Origin: Iris pallida
Taxonomy: Eukaryota; Streptophyta; Magnoliopsida; Asparagales; Iridaceae
Reading direction: 5' to 3'
Length of the DNA stretch: 64,000 nt
NCBI GenBank assembly: GCA_029216955.1
Contig: JANAVB010009599.1
Location: 1,187,447-1,251,446, forward strand
Shown: in pieces, positions 35,401 to 46,700 of the stretch
Position numbering within the stretch: the first letter of the stretch is position 1
Layout of the letters: each line of letters opens with the position of its first letter
Made by a program: the position numbers and the translations under genes
Notes under the pieces: model-generated
What the model was told of the DNA's origin: nothing
The model's input: the letters and a program-made list of their open reading frames with translations, nothing else
The model's database searches: none

Positions 35401-35833
35401 ATTGATATTAAATTTAAATCAACCAATTATACCAAGTAATTGTCAACATACAAATTCAAATACTCCATAATTAATCGGATTGCACTTTATGTTATCAAAG
35501 TGATATAATTTATATAAATTTAAATCTTCTTCAAAAACTGTATAACACATTTAGATAAAACATTTAAATAAAAAAAATTAATCTAATCATAATCAATTAG
35601 TAATATTAAACTTATAAGTCCAAATATTTATATGTGTATTTAAATAATATTCTACGTTATCAAGATAATATAAAGTATATTTTTTATAAACCCATCTTTA
35701 TTTTAAATGGACAAAATCCTTTCTATTATCTAGAAGTTTGCATCATACAAATTTTGAATTCAAGGTAAATAAGTGATCATCGTAACAAATTATAGACAAT
35801 GTTTGCCATAAAAAATCAAAGACAGGTATTACA
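32489..35833 (-). mobile_element. 5' LTR of element D
   Basis: Aligns with the 3' LTR at 25559-29368, without the MITE. The U3 end is shorter: after ATCATCGTAACAAATTATAG (35774) it leaves the alignment and ends, at best, TATTACA at 35833. About 300 bp of U3 are missing or replaced. The flanks (CGTGC on the left, GAATA on the right) do not match, so no target duplication is visible. The two LTRs differ by clearly more than those of A, so D is older. Confidence 0.8.
35242..35250 (-). promoter_or_regulatory. TATA box of D 5' LTR
   Basis: CTATATATGG on the minus strand, same context as at 28488-28496. Confidence 0.55.
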
Positions 35834-36084
35834 GAATACTGAAATTGATTGCAAACTCGCTTGTAGAAAGAAAAGCCTAGAAAGAAATCCTAGGAAACAA
35901 TCTAAGTACAATTGTTTAGTTTTGATTCTGAGGGATGACGGTGGAGGCTCGGGAAAGTGCTATCAACTCTGTCTTACTCCGTGGACTATCTGACGCAGTC
36001 TTTAGATCTTAAAGAAGTTGCTTTCTTGAAGGTTGCCAGCCTTTTGCAGGGGTGTGGCACCGTGCTATTTATAATAGAATATAT

Positions 36085-36970
36085 GTTGAGCCGCATAGAT
36101 GGCCTGTTACCAAGTGGCTGATTAGCACGCGAAGACCCACTCTATGGCTGCCATCTGTCGATTTGTTGGGATTTTGTTGCAGCAAATCTAGGTAGTTTAG
36201 GACTTGGTCAGATTTCCACGCGTCCTGTTGCAGGAATCACTTTTTTAGCCACATAAATCTCTCAGCTTTCGACTATGTGGGGCTGCATGAGCCTCATGCG
36301 GCTTAGGTCGCAGACTTCCTTAGCCCAGACATATCTTGAGGATTTAAGCCGCATAGATTCTTTATTTCGACCGCATAAAGCTCATGCGGCTCGGATCACA
36401 GTTACTCTTGGCCGCATGAAGTTCGGAGACTTTGGAGCCGTATATGTTTGAACCGCTTAGGCGATACTCCTTCTGGCCGCATGAAGGCGTACGAACCTTG
36501 CTTTTGGGCGACGTTTCACATCTTATCTTTTTGTCGAAGTGTCATAGCTATCATTTTTGTCAGTTTTGTTAGAACTTGTCAGCTTTTATCAGACGAACTG
36601 CTTTGGCTGCATATCTTTCTTCTGCAGTTGATTGTCGATGGGCTACATATGTCATTAAACCAGTCAAACGACTTTCCTTTATACGGACCTATTTGGCCCA
36701 AAGTACCTATACGATAATTTGGAATCCACATGAACTACATATTTTTCATGCTTCTACAAGGCCCCCTTCAAAGTTTTCAAATTACAAATTTGGAATACTT
36801 TGAATAAGAAGCATAAAAATATGTCAAACCGCAGGGAGTCTTCAAGTCACAGGAAAATTTTCGAACTGTAGAGAGATCTTGAGTCGCAAGGAAATCTCAA
36901 TCCGCAGAGGGATCTTGAGCCGCAAAAAAATATTGAACCGCAGGGAAATATTAAGCCGCAGGGAGATCCC
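36085..36970 (+). repeat. Degenerate GCCGCAT repeats, 5' cluster
   Basis: More than ten copies of (A/G)(A/G)CCGCAT(A/G)(A/G) or its shortened AACCGCAGGGA form, for example at 36092, 36343, 36371, 36411, 36476, 36829 and 36953. One inverted pair occurs (GCCGCATAAAGCTCATGCGGC-like near 36371-36396). They lie upstream of the antisense ORF promoter. A second cluster occupies its intron. Confidence 0.75.
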
Positions 36971-37135
36971 ATCAGTCTGCCAACTGTCACTGTTGCATTT
37001 AATTTTCCTGATTCAATTTTGGATTTGGATTCTCTTTTCGAGATAAATTCGACGGTTACTAGGGATAAAATCCCCAAACGTCATCATTATCTTTAATAAT
37101 CTCGAGAATCGAAGCGGCACTCTTTTTAGAAACTC

Positions 37136-37143
37136 TATAAATA
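37136..37143 (+). promoter_or_regulatory. TATA box of the antisense ORF
   Basis: TATAAATA, followed by a pyrimidine-rich leader and an ATG 69 bp further on. It lies on the strand opposite to T gag and protease, so it would drive the antisense ORF separately. Confidence 0.65.
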
Positions 37144-37211
37144 GGAGTTATTTTGAAGAGAAGATTTTCTCTTTTACCTTCTTCTCTTTTATCTTCGTCT
37201 TCCTGTCTTCA

Positions 37212-37329
37212 ATGGCTTCCAAAGCTTCCCAGTCGACTGGTGCTGCAGCTAAAGAAAAGGAACTTGCTTCTCCGTCGAGAGCGGTGGGCTCTCCTTCCAT
37301 TCATTCTGACGTGCACCCTCCCATCAAAG
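37212..37329 (+). pseudogene. Antisense ORF of T, exon 1
   Basis: ATG at 37212 opens MASKASQSTGAAAKEKE, a short Ser/Ala/Lys-rich N-terminus of 39 codons. It ends at the donor AAAG|GTAAGG (37329). Its phase fits exon 2 exactly: skipping 37330-37875 and the element A insertion gives a continuous reading frame into the mobile-domain-like body. The first ATG after the TATA box was chosen. The leader has no upstream ATG. Confidence 0.6.
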
Positions 37330-37875
37330 GTAAGGACAGTAGGAAGACAATGGCCATGTCATATGTTTTATGCACGGGCCCATGCTATATCACTTTTTGT
37401 GCAATAAGCTTGGTCGATGCGTGCCCTATCTCAGTTGGACCACATGTGTTCTGTATGATAGGGCCGTATGAGCTGAGTCGCATAAGCGCTACATAAATGA
37501 ACCAGGACTGATCTGCATAAATACCGCATAGTTGTGCCGCATAAGTGTCTCTTGATTAAGTCTCATGGGGTTTTCGTATCTCGAGCCACAGGAGCACTTC
37601 GAGACCAAGCCGCATAAGTGCCTGATTACTGAGTCCCATGAATACTTTATGACTGAACCGCATAAGTGCCTCATGAGAGTCTTATGACTGAGCCGCATGA
37701 CCTTTTTTTGATTGAGCGGCCTAAGTGTCCCCCGACTGTGCCGCATGAGCATATGACCTAACCGCATGCGTCTCATGTTCTTTAAGCCACTATGCCGCAT
37801 AGGTCTTATTTTAGGCTAGGTCGCAGGGTTGAAGAGATGAGTTTCTAACTTTTACTTCTTCTCTGTCTTTCGCAG
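37330..37875 (+). other. Intron of the antisense ORF, with GCCGCATAAG repeats
   Basis: GTAAGG donor and CTTTCGCAG acceptor. From about 37455 to 37815 it is filled with degenerate units such as GCCGCATAAGTGCCTC, at least ten copies at 20-45 bp spacing, the same motif as upstream of the promoter. The minus-strand ORF 37489-37800 (Met-Arg-His-rich) is a product of the repeat. Confidence 0.65.
37455..37815 (+). repeat. GCCGCATAAGTG repeats inside the intron
   Basis: Copies at about 37476, 37524, 37540, 37608, 37658, 37690, 37740, 37760 and 37792, in the form (G/A)(A/C)CGCAT(A/G)AG followed by TG or CA. They alternate with GAGCC/GAGTC words. Confidence 0.75.
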
Positions 37876-37895
37876 TGAACTTGCCCATAGCTCCC
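37876..37895 (+). pseudogene. Antisense ORF of T, exon 2 start, before the element A insertion
   Basis: Twenty bases after the acceptor; they end with the target duplication CTCCC (37891-37895). The frame resumes at 48656. Confidence 0.6.
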
Positions 37896-38809
37896 TGTAA
37901 CACCCAGTTTTCCAGATGAGGGTATTTTTGAAATTTTGTAATTACAATAATTATTATTGATATTTAATTCACATTATGATTTTTAGTGATTTTTAATAAT
38001 TTTTAAACTATTTAAAAACTGGTTAAGTTATGACTTGTGATTTTGATGTGCTGCTAGTGAAACCTGAGAGACTGCATGACCTAGAGCCTAACCATGTCAT
38101 TAGGATGATTAATTATCATTTTTAGCCTAGGGGTAATTTGGTCATTTTGACTTATTTGAATTATTTGGTGATTTGTTAAATTGGTAAATTCTAGTTTGAC
38201 TTTGACTTGTTGAGATCTAGTGGACTAGCCTAGAAGCTAACCCTAACCATGGTGATCCTAGCCTAACTTGAGTTAACCTATTTTAGTCATTAGAGAATAG
38301 TTTTAGAATGAGGGGATGTGGTTTAGTGCATTTAAGTCATGGCTTATGGTTTCATGAAATGACTTATGGCTTAATTATTTAATTGATCATGACTTAAGCC
38401 CATGGGCCATTTAGTGAACCCTAACCCTAATTATTGAACCTATGAGCAGCCACATAGGGATCCCTACCCCATTTAAACACTTGTTCATTAGGGCTTGCCT
38501 TTTTTTATTATTCCTACACTTGGAGAAAAGAAAGGTAAGTTTCCCCCTTCCAATAACTCCTATTTTATTCATTTGATCTCCTTTTTCATCCTAGTCTTTT
38601 GCATTGGGTTCTAAATTGAGTTTATGGACTGTTGGTGGAGAGCCATTTCAGTTTGGGATCAATTTGGAGTATTTGGCCATCAAGAAGAACACCCCCCATT
38701 TGGAGCTTTTCCATACAATTTGCACCTATAGGTAAAACCCTTTAAATTGATTTAAATTTTGGTTTTCTTTGCATGTAGGGCTAGATCTAGGAGTCCCCTA
38801 GGTGACCCT

Positions 38810-39410
38810 GAAATTTGGGCAAATTTTGTGTCCGTTTGGTGTCCGTATCGGACACGTGTCGTAGTGTTATGTAGGTGTTTGTTAAAATGCCTCAATGGAA
38901 TGAATGTTAATGTTTTTAAAAAAAATTATATATTTGGATAGCTCTTAATATGTATATTATATATTTATATGTCTGAGCACAAATCTGGTTGGTTTTTGTG
39001 TCCAAAATGGATACGCAAGTCGTGCACGACACTACGCACAGGCCCGCGCGGCTGTCCTGCAGTTCGAGTGCCATTGCGGACACGACACGGCGACTCAGGT
39101 CACCAAATTTTTTGGACACGTTTCCCTAGTGACTGACACGACACTTGTAAATTTTCACGAGTTTTCGATATGTGTGCACGAAGAAATTTGACCTGCACTG
39201 ATTATGTACAGTGCTGTGCATACTAGTTTCGACCCACTGATACGCTGTTCGACACGACACCACAGTCCACATGGACACATATCAGGCACCTAGACATCTA
39301 ACCCTATGCCTGGCGAACCACTAGACACGACCACGAGGTGTCTCGTGTCGTGTGTCGTGTCCTGGACCGACTAGCACGCGTGTACGAGACTGTCCTCATG
39401 CACTGTGCGT
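38810..39410. repeat. Clustered CGACAC/GTGTCG motifs in A 5' LTR
   Basis: At least a dozen copies of CGACAC or GTGTCG, often as ACACGACAC or the inverted CGTGTCGTGTGTCGTG (near 39338). They are in the same places in the 3' LTR (44720-45290). Confidence 0.75.
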
Positions 39411-41639
39411 GTACTATTGTTCTTTGTTTTGAATTAAGTTTGAATGTTTTAATTGGTGAATTTAATGGTTAATTTGATCCTAATTATGTTGTATTATCTA
39501 TGTTAGATTATGTTTACACATTAGTTTAGGTTTTGATTGGATTTTTGGCTCGTATTGGGTTGAAATGGCTCGTTGGCTGATACATCTCTAATACATTGGT
39601 CCCAGTATTCCTAAACACCTTAAATCCTATTTTTGGATATCTTTTCACACTGTTTAATGTCCCCACAAGTTTGATAATTCACATTGACTTAGCTTTACAT
39701 TCGATTAGGCTCTATAGTTCGTATATGGGAATTTGGACTATGATTTGGGGCTCATAAGGGTCGACTGATACATGAGATGGTGGTTGAAATAGAATATTTA
39801 GACAGTATGTTGTATTGGAATAGCCATGACTGATTTGTTTATAAGCTAACTGTTGTAGTTGCTTTGGGTATTAGCTAACTAATTGATTCAAACTTGCATC
39901 CCCCTATTTTCCTGAGCATATTGCACACACTCGAACACAATGGGTTAGCATTCATTTATTCTGTAGCTAAAATAGATTAGTTTTGTTATTTAACTGATAT
40001 TGAATTCCATCCAACCTGTCAATTGATTCCATTCCTTTTTCTTAACTGTTATTGAACTAATGTGTAACCTGAGATTGTTCATGTTAACCGTCATGTGGGT
40101 TTAAGTTGGGTTTTGAAAGTGTAAACTGATATGTGTAGGTTAACTGAGATTAGATTGGATTTATAGGAACCAGACATTATATAAAAAATCCCTTTCTTGT
40201 ATTTTCAGATGATTACATGTGTGAATGTTAACTGAGATAGGTTGGTGTGATTATTAGAGAGATGGTATCAGTCATTCTATTGTTGTTCTGGCCTTGAGCC
40301 ATCATATTATACATTGCATTACCAACTGCACATTTCAGGTATCAATGCATATTGCATTACATGAAATACTTTTCACTGACATAAAATTTCTTCATATCCT
40401 GTATTATATTGCATTTCCCTCACTGCATTACATGTCCTGTACATTAGGATAGCCTACGTATCAGTTTAGCTTACTGCTTTTAGATATGTCCTGCATAGGT
40501 GATTTAGGGAAAGAGGTAGCAGCAGGCCATGCTGCCTGCATTGCAGTTGCAACAGCAGGCATGCCTTGCCCTACCTTGGCATTGCATTGAAATCCTGAGC
40601 TTCAACTGATTTTCTAAATAATTGAAATGTTAGGTTGGGATGTGGGGGTTTATGTTTGAGTAGAGAAAATGGGTTTTGATGCTTTAATGGATATTTTAAC
40701 TGTCACATTCACTGTTATTTTCAGATTCACACAAACACACCACTGCCATTCCTGTGAACACAAACACACCACTACACTGTTCTCCTAATGTCTCACCACC
40801 CACACATATATGCATGACCCCTACCTTTCTATATGTATACTACATATGTAAAATGAATACATGAATGAATAAGGTAGGTATGCCATGATATATGCAATGT
40901 AGGCAATGCATGTTATGAGTAGAATGAATGAATATATGCAAGAATGATGTGATATAATGCAATGTATACAAGTGCCTTTGCATCTTGTATGAATGTATGT
41001 ATATACTCATGGATATATGGTTGATTGACACATATATATTGGTTTAAGGCTAAGTTGACTTGGGGGTTATTCAGATAGATGTTTAGAGCTTAGCTAGTAT
41101 ATCTCTAGATACCATAGGGTTGCTTGGTCTCATATTATATATATATAGGGTTAATATTAGATTGTGTAAATGTATGTAATGTCCTATATGTATAGGATAT
41201 AGGTATTTGTGTTATACCATAGCACATGTGTTAAAGTTGAGTTAGAGTTTGAGTCTAGTTAATGTAGAAATTGACTAGATGGTTAACCCTAGAAATAGCC
41301 TAGTTGACCCTTGACCAAGATTTGATATCGTAGTCTATGTTTGACTTGGTTTGACATAGAGTTGACTTTGACCTAGATTGACCTAGAAATTATGTAGATT
41401 GCATCATAAACTCCATTTATCTTATTTTAAACATATTATAACCTGTACTGCTCTATTTAGGATATTATGATTCTGGTGCAGGCATCTGATATTACACTAC
41501 TCTTCTCAGAGTAGCAGGCGAGTACATTCTCTGATAGTTCTCTCATTTACTTGTTAATTACTGTACTTCAGTTCTAGTTAGTTGTATGCGATTCTCTGTT
41601 ACAACACGTGTGGATATTTCTGGATTCATGTATACGACA

Positions 41640-42070
41640 CACTTTTATTTTCTGGCCTCTATTACTGGTATTATCTCTATTTCTGGAATCACCTACTGGA
41701 ATCATTTAACTGGAATCATTTACTGGAATCATTTACTGGTATTATTATATTTTGGCTAGACTCATCTTGAATCATTGTGTCGGAATTCTGGATTCACTTG
41801 CTGGGAGAGAAAATACTAGAGTGAGACATGTAGACATACCCCAATCTGGAATCTCCCAACTGGAATCTACTGGAATGATAGCCATCTCACACCCGGCCAG
41901 GTGTGTGGTGTGCCGTATTACCTACAGCCGTTTACATGTCGAACTCGGTATTTTAAAACACACTGCTAGAGTATAGGCTGGACTCACCCTGGAATCATTG
42001 ATCACTATAACTGGAATCGTCCCTTACTGGATTCATCTTGTATTAGATTCATCCTGTACTGGACATACAT
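41640..42070 (+). repeat. CTGGAATCAT repeat region in A 5' LTR
   Basis: ACTGGAATCATTT and shorter TGGAATC units recur more than ten times. The 5' LTR has one more unit near 41725 than the 3' LTR near 47590, showing slippage since insertion. Confidence 0.75.
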
Positions 42071-42718
42071 TAGAGTTACACTGGTCTACATTGCTGCTTG
42101 GACTTATACCATATTACCCTGGTTCAGCTAGTTCTATTTTTACAGTCTTCATTGCTATGATTCTTTTCTTGTTTAGTTATTTACCTTTCTTGAACTTATC
42201 TGTCTTTCTTACCATCACCTGAACATAAACTGCCATATTCATCAATACAACTGTCTATAACTGTTTTATAGTTCTCTGTCATTTACTTGGGTTTTCTTGA
42301 TGAGTTGTACTCGTTCCTGTCCTGACTGGACCTGTTAAAAATATTACAGATGACTGCCCTGAGGACATTTGCCCTACTTGCCCTGGAGCAGGAGATGGCT
42401 TAGCTACCTATGGCCCCGACACTCAGGAGTGATCGGGAGACTAGCTAGTCGTTTTGTTTAACTTTCATGTTTTAGAACTGGAGTTGTATATGAGTTGAGA
42501 TTGTAGTTGAGATTGTCTGAGTTTATATTATTTTAGTTGTTGGATTTATTTCTGTTATTAGTCTTAGTTTTAATCTTCTGTGATACCCTATCGTTCTTAG
42601 ACTGTGATTGAGATTCATTATATCTATACTTGTCCTCCGTTCGGAGTTGAGATTTGACGAGTACATTATATAATTGCGTGAGTTGTTGATTAGATAGCAA
42701 CCTAGGACAGTGTTCTAC

Positions 42719-42734
42719 CGCCGACACTGCGGCG
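42719..42734 (+). other. LTR-end hairpin, element A
   Basis: CGCCG (42719-42723), loop ACACTG, CGGCG (42730-42734). Same place in D; E has CACCG/CGGTG. Confidence 0.55.
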
Positions 42735-42797
42735 TAGGCTGGGCATCGTTACGTATTCGTACCCTCACAGTGGGTGCGGGTCGTGACACATTTTTAG

Positions 42798-42813
42798 TGG
42801 TGGCCCATGCAGG
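42798..42813 (+). promoter_or_regulatory. Primer binding site, element A
   Basis: TGGTGGCCCATGCAGG, 9 bp after the LTR end. Identical in D and E. Confidence 0.65.
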
Positions 42814-42878
42814 TCGAGAGTCGTATTAGTGCGATATCGTGGTAGTACGGCGACTTAGTTGTACTACTGCGAGCCTGC
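42809..42878 (+). other. Foldable segment after the primer site, element A
   Basis: Outer pair GCAGG (42809-42813) with CCTGC (42874-42878). First stem TCGTA/TGCGA near 42821/42830. Second stem GTGGTAGTAC (42839-42848) with GTACTACTGC (42861-42870), seven perfect pairs at its core. Similar layouts occur in B, D and E. Confidence 0.55.
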
Positions 42879-43757
42879 GATAGGATTGAGAGATAGGCTT
42901 TACCGGAGAGGCATTCAATCACAGTTAGGACTACTTGAGAAGATTCCTGGGATGACCCTTGAGAATTTTGTTATAAACTATCTCGAAATTTGATTCTGAC
43001 AGTATCTGTCTATCTTCCTTGTTCATCGTTGAAAATGATTCTTGGTATTCATATTTGACTTGATTTTCTACCAAGATAAGATTATGGGCTAGGTTGCCTC
43101 AGTCATGGAATCTAGAGGCTTCTACGGCCATATCAGTTGGTTGGGCGATGAGATAGAGTCCGATTTTGGATGTATTTTTTGGGTGTGGGAATTTAAAGTT
43201 TTCGCAGCCAAGCTAGCGGCAATACAAAAAATTTAAATACCATTATTCTAGATGTATGTACATTAGTTGTGGACTCTATGGATTATCGTAGCCATACTTA
43301 CTGGCGTGACAAGGATTCTGGTGACATGGTTCTGGATAGACGGATATGATTATTAGATTGCAGGATAGATACCATATAGATGGTGCCCTAGAGAAATTGA
43401 GTAGAATATCAGGGTGGGTATTACTTGAGTGTCAAGGATTAGATAGAGGGAGCTAGGCCACCTGTAGCGCAGCACCGTGCCCTGCACCAATAGAGGGATA
43501 CACCCCAGAGGGGCAGGGCTTCTGTGCTGACAGTCGAGTAGACCGACGCTACGGGTGACGGGTTAGCAGGTTTGTCCTTCTCATTCTTCTTCCTCACTTT
43601 CCTGTGTGATTCTATTAGTACCTGCCAGGATATCATTTGTGATTTGCTAGATAGTGTAGCTACCCCATTCGAGACTGTGAAATCACGACCAGTAGGATTG
43701 TGTTGCTTTGACCTTGATTTGCTGGAGGTTTGACCTAGGAAGGGTGCGATCATCTTA

Positions 43758-43793
43758 ATTTCGAGGACGAAATTTTTCTAAGGTGGGTAGAAT
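43758..43793 (+). promoter_or_regulatory. Polypurine tract and conserved 3' motif of A
   Basis: TTTCGAGGACGAAAT, spacer, CTAAGGTGGGTAGAAT directly before the 3' LTR. Shared with D, and with B up to the window edge. Confidence 0.8.
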
Positions 43794-46700
43794 TGTAATA
43801 CCCAGTTTTCCAGATGAGGGTATTTTTGAAATTTTGTAATTATAATAATTATTATTGATATTTAATTCACATTATGATTTTTAGTAATTTTTAATAATTT
43901 TTAAACTATTTAAAAACTGTAAGTCATGACTTGTGATTTTGATGTGCTGCTAGTGAAACCTGAGAGACTGCATGACCTAGAGCCTAACCATGTCATTAGG
44001 ATGATTAATTATCATTTTTAGCCTAGGGGTAATTTGGTCATTTTGACTTATTTGAATTATTTGGTGATTTGTTGAATTGGTAAATTCTAGTTTGACTTTG
44101 ACTTGTTGAGACCTAGTGGACTAGTCTAGAAGCTAACCCTAACCATGGTGATCCTAGCCTAACTTGAGTTAACCTATTTTAGTCATTAGAGAATAGTTTT
44201 AGAATGAGGGGATGTGGTTTAGTGAATTTAAGTCATGGCTTATGGTTTCATGAAATGACTTATGGCTTAATTATTTAATTGATTATGACTTAAGCCCATG
44301 GGCCATTTAGTGAACCCTAACCCTAATTATTGAACCTATGAGCAGCCACATAGGGATGCCCACCCCATTTAAACACTTGTTCATTAGGGCTTGCCTCTTT
44401 TTATCATTCCTACACATGGAGAAAAAAAAGGTAAGTTTCCCCCTTCCAAACATTCCCATTTTATTCATTTGATCTCCTTTTTTATCCTAGTCTTTTGCAT
44501 TGGGTTCTAAATTGAGTTTATGGACTGTTGGTGGAGAGGCATTTCAGTTTGGGATCAATTTGGAGCATTTGGCCATCAAGAAGAATACCTCCCATTTGGA
44601 GCTTTTCCATACAATTTGCACCTATAGGTAAAACCTTTTAAATTGATTTAAATTTTGGTTTTCTTTGCATGTAGGGCTAGATCTAGGAGTTCCCTAGGTG
44701 TCACTGAAATTTGGGTGAATTTCGTGTCTGTTTGGTGTCCGTATCGGACACGTATCGTAGTGTTATGTAGGTGTTTGTTGAAATGCCTCAATGGATTGAA
44801 TGTTAATGTTTTTCAAAACAAATTATATATTTGGATAGCTCTTAATATGTATATTATATATTTATATGTCTGAGCACGAATCGGGTTGGTTTTCGTGTCC
44901 AAAATGGACACGCAAGTCGTACACGACACTGCATACAGGCCCGTGCGGCTGTCCTGTTGTTCGAGTGCCATTGCAGATACGACACGGCGACTCAGGTCAC
45001 CAAATTTTGTGGACACGTTGCCCTAGTGACTGACACGAAACTTGTAAATTTTCACGGGTTCTCGATGTGTGTGCACGAAGAAATTTGACCTACACTGATT
45101 ATATACAGTGTTGTGCATACTAGTTTCGACCCACTGATACGCTGTTCGACACGACACCACAGTCCACGTGGACACATATCAGGCACCTAGACATCTAACC
45201 CTATGCCTGGCGAACCACTAGACACGACCACGAGGTGTCTCGTGTCGTGTGTCATATCCTGGACCGACTTGCACGCGTGCACGAGACTGTCCTCATGCAC
45301 TGTACGTGTACTGTTGTTCTCTGTTTTGAATTAAGTTTGAATGTTTTAATTGGTGAATTTAATGGTTAATTTGATCCTAATTATGTTGTATTATCTATGT
45401 TAGATTATGTTTACACATTAGTTTAGGTTTTGATTGGATTTTTGGCTCGTATTGGGTTGAAATGGCTTGTTGGCTGATACATCTCTAGTACATTGGTCCC
45501 AGTATTCCTAAACACCTTAAATCCTATTTTTGGATATGTTTTCACACTGTTTAATGTCCCCACATGTTTGATAGTTCATATTGACTTAGCTTTACATTCG
45601 ATTAGGCTCTATAGTTCGTATATGGGAATTTGGACTATGAGTTGGGGCATGAGATGGTGGTTGAAATGGAATATTTAGACAGTATGTTGTATTGGAATAG
45701 CCATGACTGATTTGTTTATAAGCTAACTGTTGTAGTTGCTTTGGGTATTAGTTAACTAATTGATTCAAACTTGCATCCCTTATTTTCTGAGCATATTGCA
45801 CACACTCGAACACAATGGGTTAGCATTCATTTATTCTATAACTGAAATAGATTGGTTTTGTTATTTAACTGATTTTGATTTCCATCCAACCTGTCAATTG
45901 ATTCCATTCCCTTTCCTTAACTGTTATTGAACTAATGTGTAACCTGAGATTGTTCATGTTAACTGTCATGTGGGTTTAAGTTGGATTTTAAAATTGTAAA
46001 CTGATATGTGTAGGTTAACTGAGATTAGATTGGGTTTATAGGAACCAGATATTATATAAAAAATCCCTTTCTTGTATTTTCAGATGATTACATGTGTAGA
46101 TGTTAACTGAGATAGGTTGGTATGAGTATTAGAGAGATGGTATCAGTCCTTCTATTATTGTTCAGGCCTTGAGCCATCATATTGTACATTGCATTACCTA
46201 CTGCACATTTCAGGTATCAATGCATATTGTATTACATGAAATGCTTTTCACTGACATAAAATTCCTTCATATCCTGCATTATCTTGCATTTCCCTCACTG
46301 CATTACATGTCCTGTACATTAGGATAGCCTACGTATCAGTTTAGCTTACTGCTTTTAGATATGTCCTATATAGGTGATTTGGGAAAAGAGGTAGCAGCAG
46401 GCCACGCTGCTTGCATTGCAGTTGCAACAACAGGCATGCCTTGCCCTGCCTTGGCATTGCATTGAAATCCTGAGCTTCAACTGATTTCCTAAATAACTGA
46501 AATGTTAGGTTGGGATGTGGGGGTTTATGTTTGAGTAGAAAAAATGGGTTTTGATGCTTTAATGGATATTTTAACTGTCACATTCACTGTTATTTTCAGA
46601 TTCACACAAACACACCACTGCCATTCCTGTGAACACAAATACACCACTACACTGTTCTCCTAATGTCCCACCACCCACACATATATGCATGACCCCTTCC

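Larger units (their letters stand above)
37896..42788 (+). mobile_element. 5' LTR of element A, 4893 bp
   Basis: TGTAACACCC to GGTCGTGACA, preceded by target duplication CTCCC. It is near-identical to 43794-48650; over the stretches compared by eye, differences are a few percent and mostly C/T. It contains clustered ACGACAC/GTGTCGT motifs (38810-39410) and a CTGGAATCAT repeat region (41640-42070). No ORF above about 75 codons is convincing. A 4.9 kb LTR is unusually long. Confidence 0.95.
42789..43793 (+). mobile_element. Internal region of element A, 1005 bp, non-coding
   Basis: Primer site at 42798 and polypurine tract at 43780 bracket about 1 kb without gag or pol. Parts align with the interior of E. 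The minus-strand ORF 43439-43753 (104 codons) shows no family motif. With two 4.9 kb LTRs this makes A a LARD-like, non-autonomous element. Confidence 0.85.

Noticed and set aside
37455..37815. Regular short repeats suggestive of a CRISPR array
   Set aside because: Units are degenerate, spacing is irregular, and the context is a plant retrotransposon intron.
43439..43753. 104-codon minus-strand ORF inside element A
   Set aside because: No recognisable family and no support from E, which aligns to the same interior without it.
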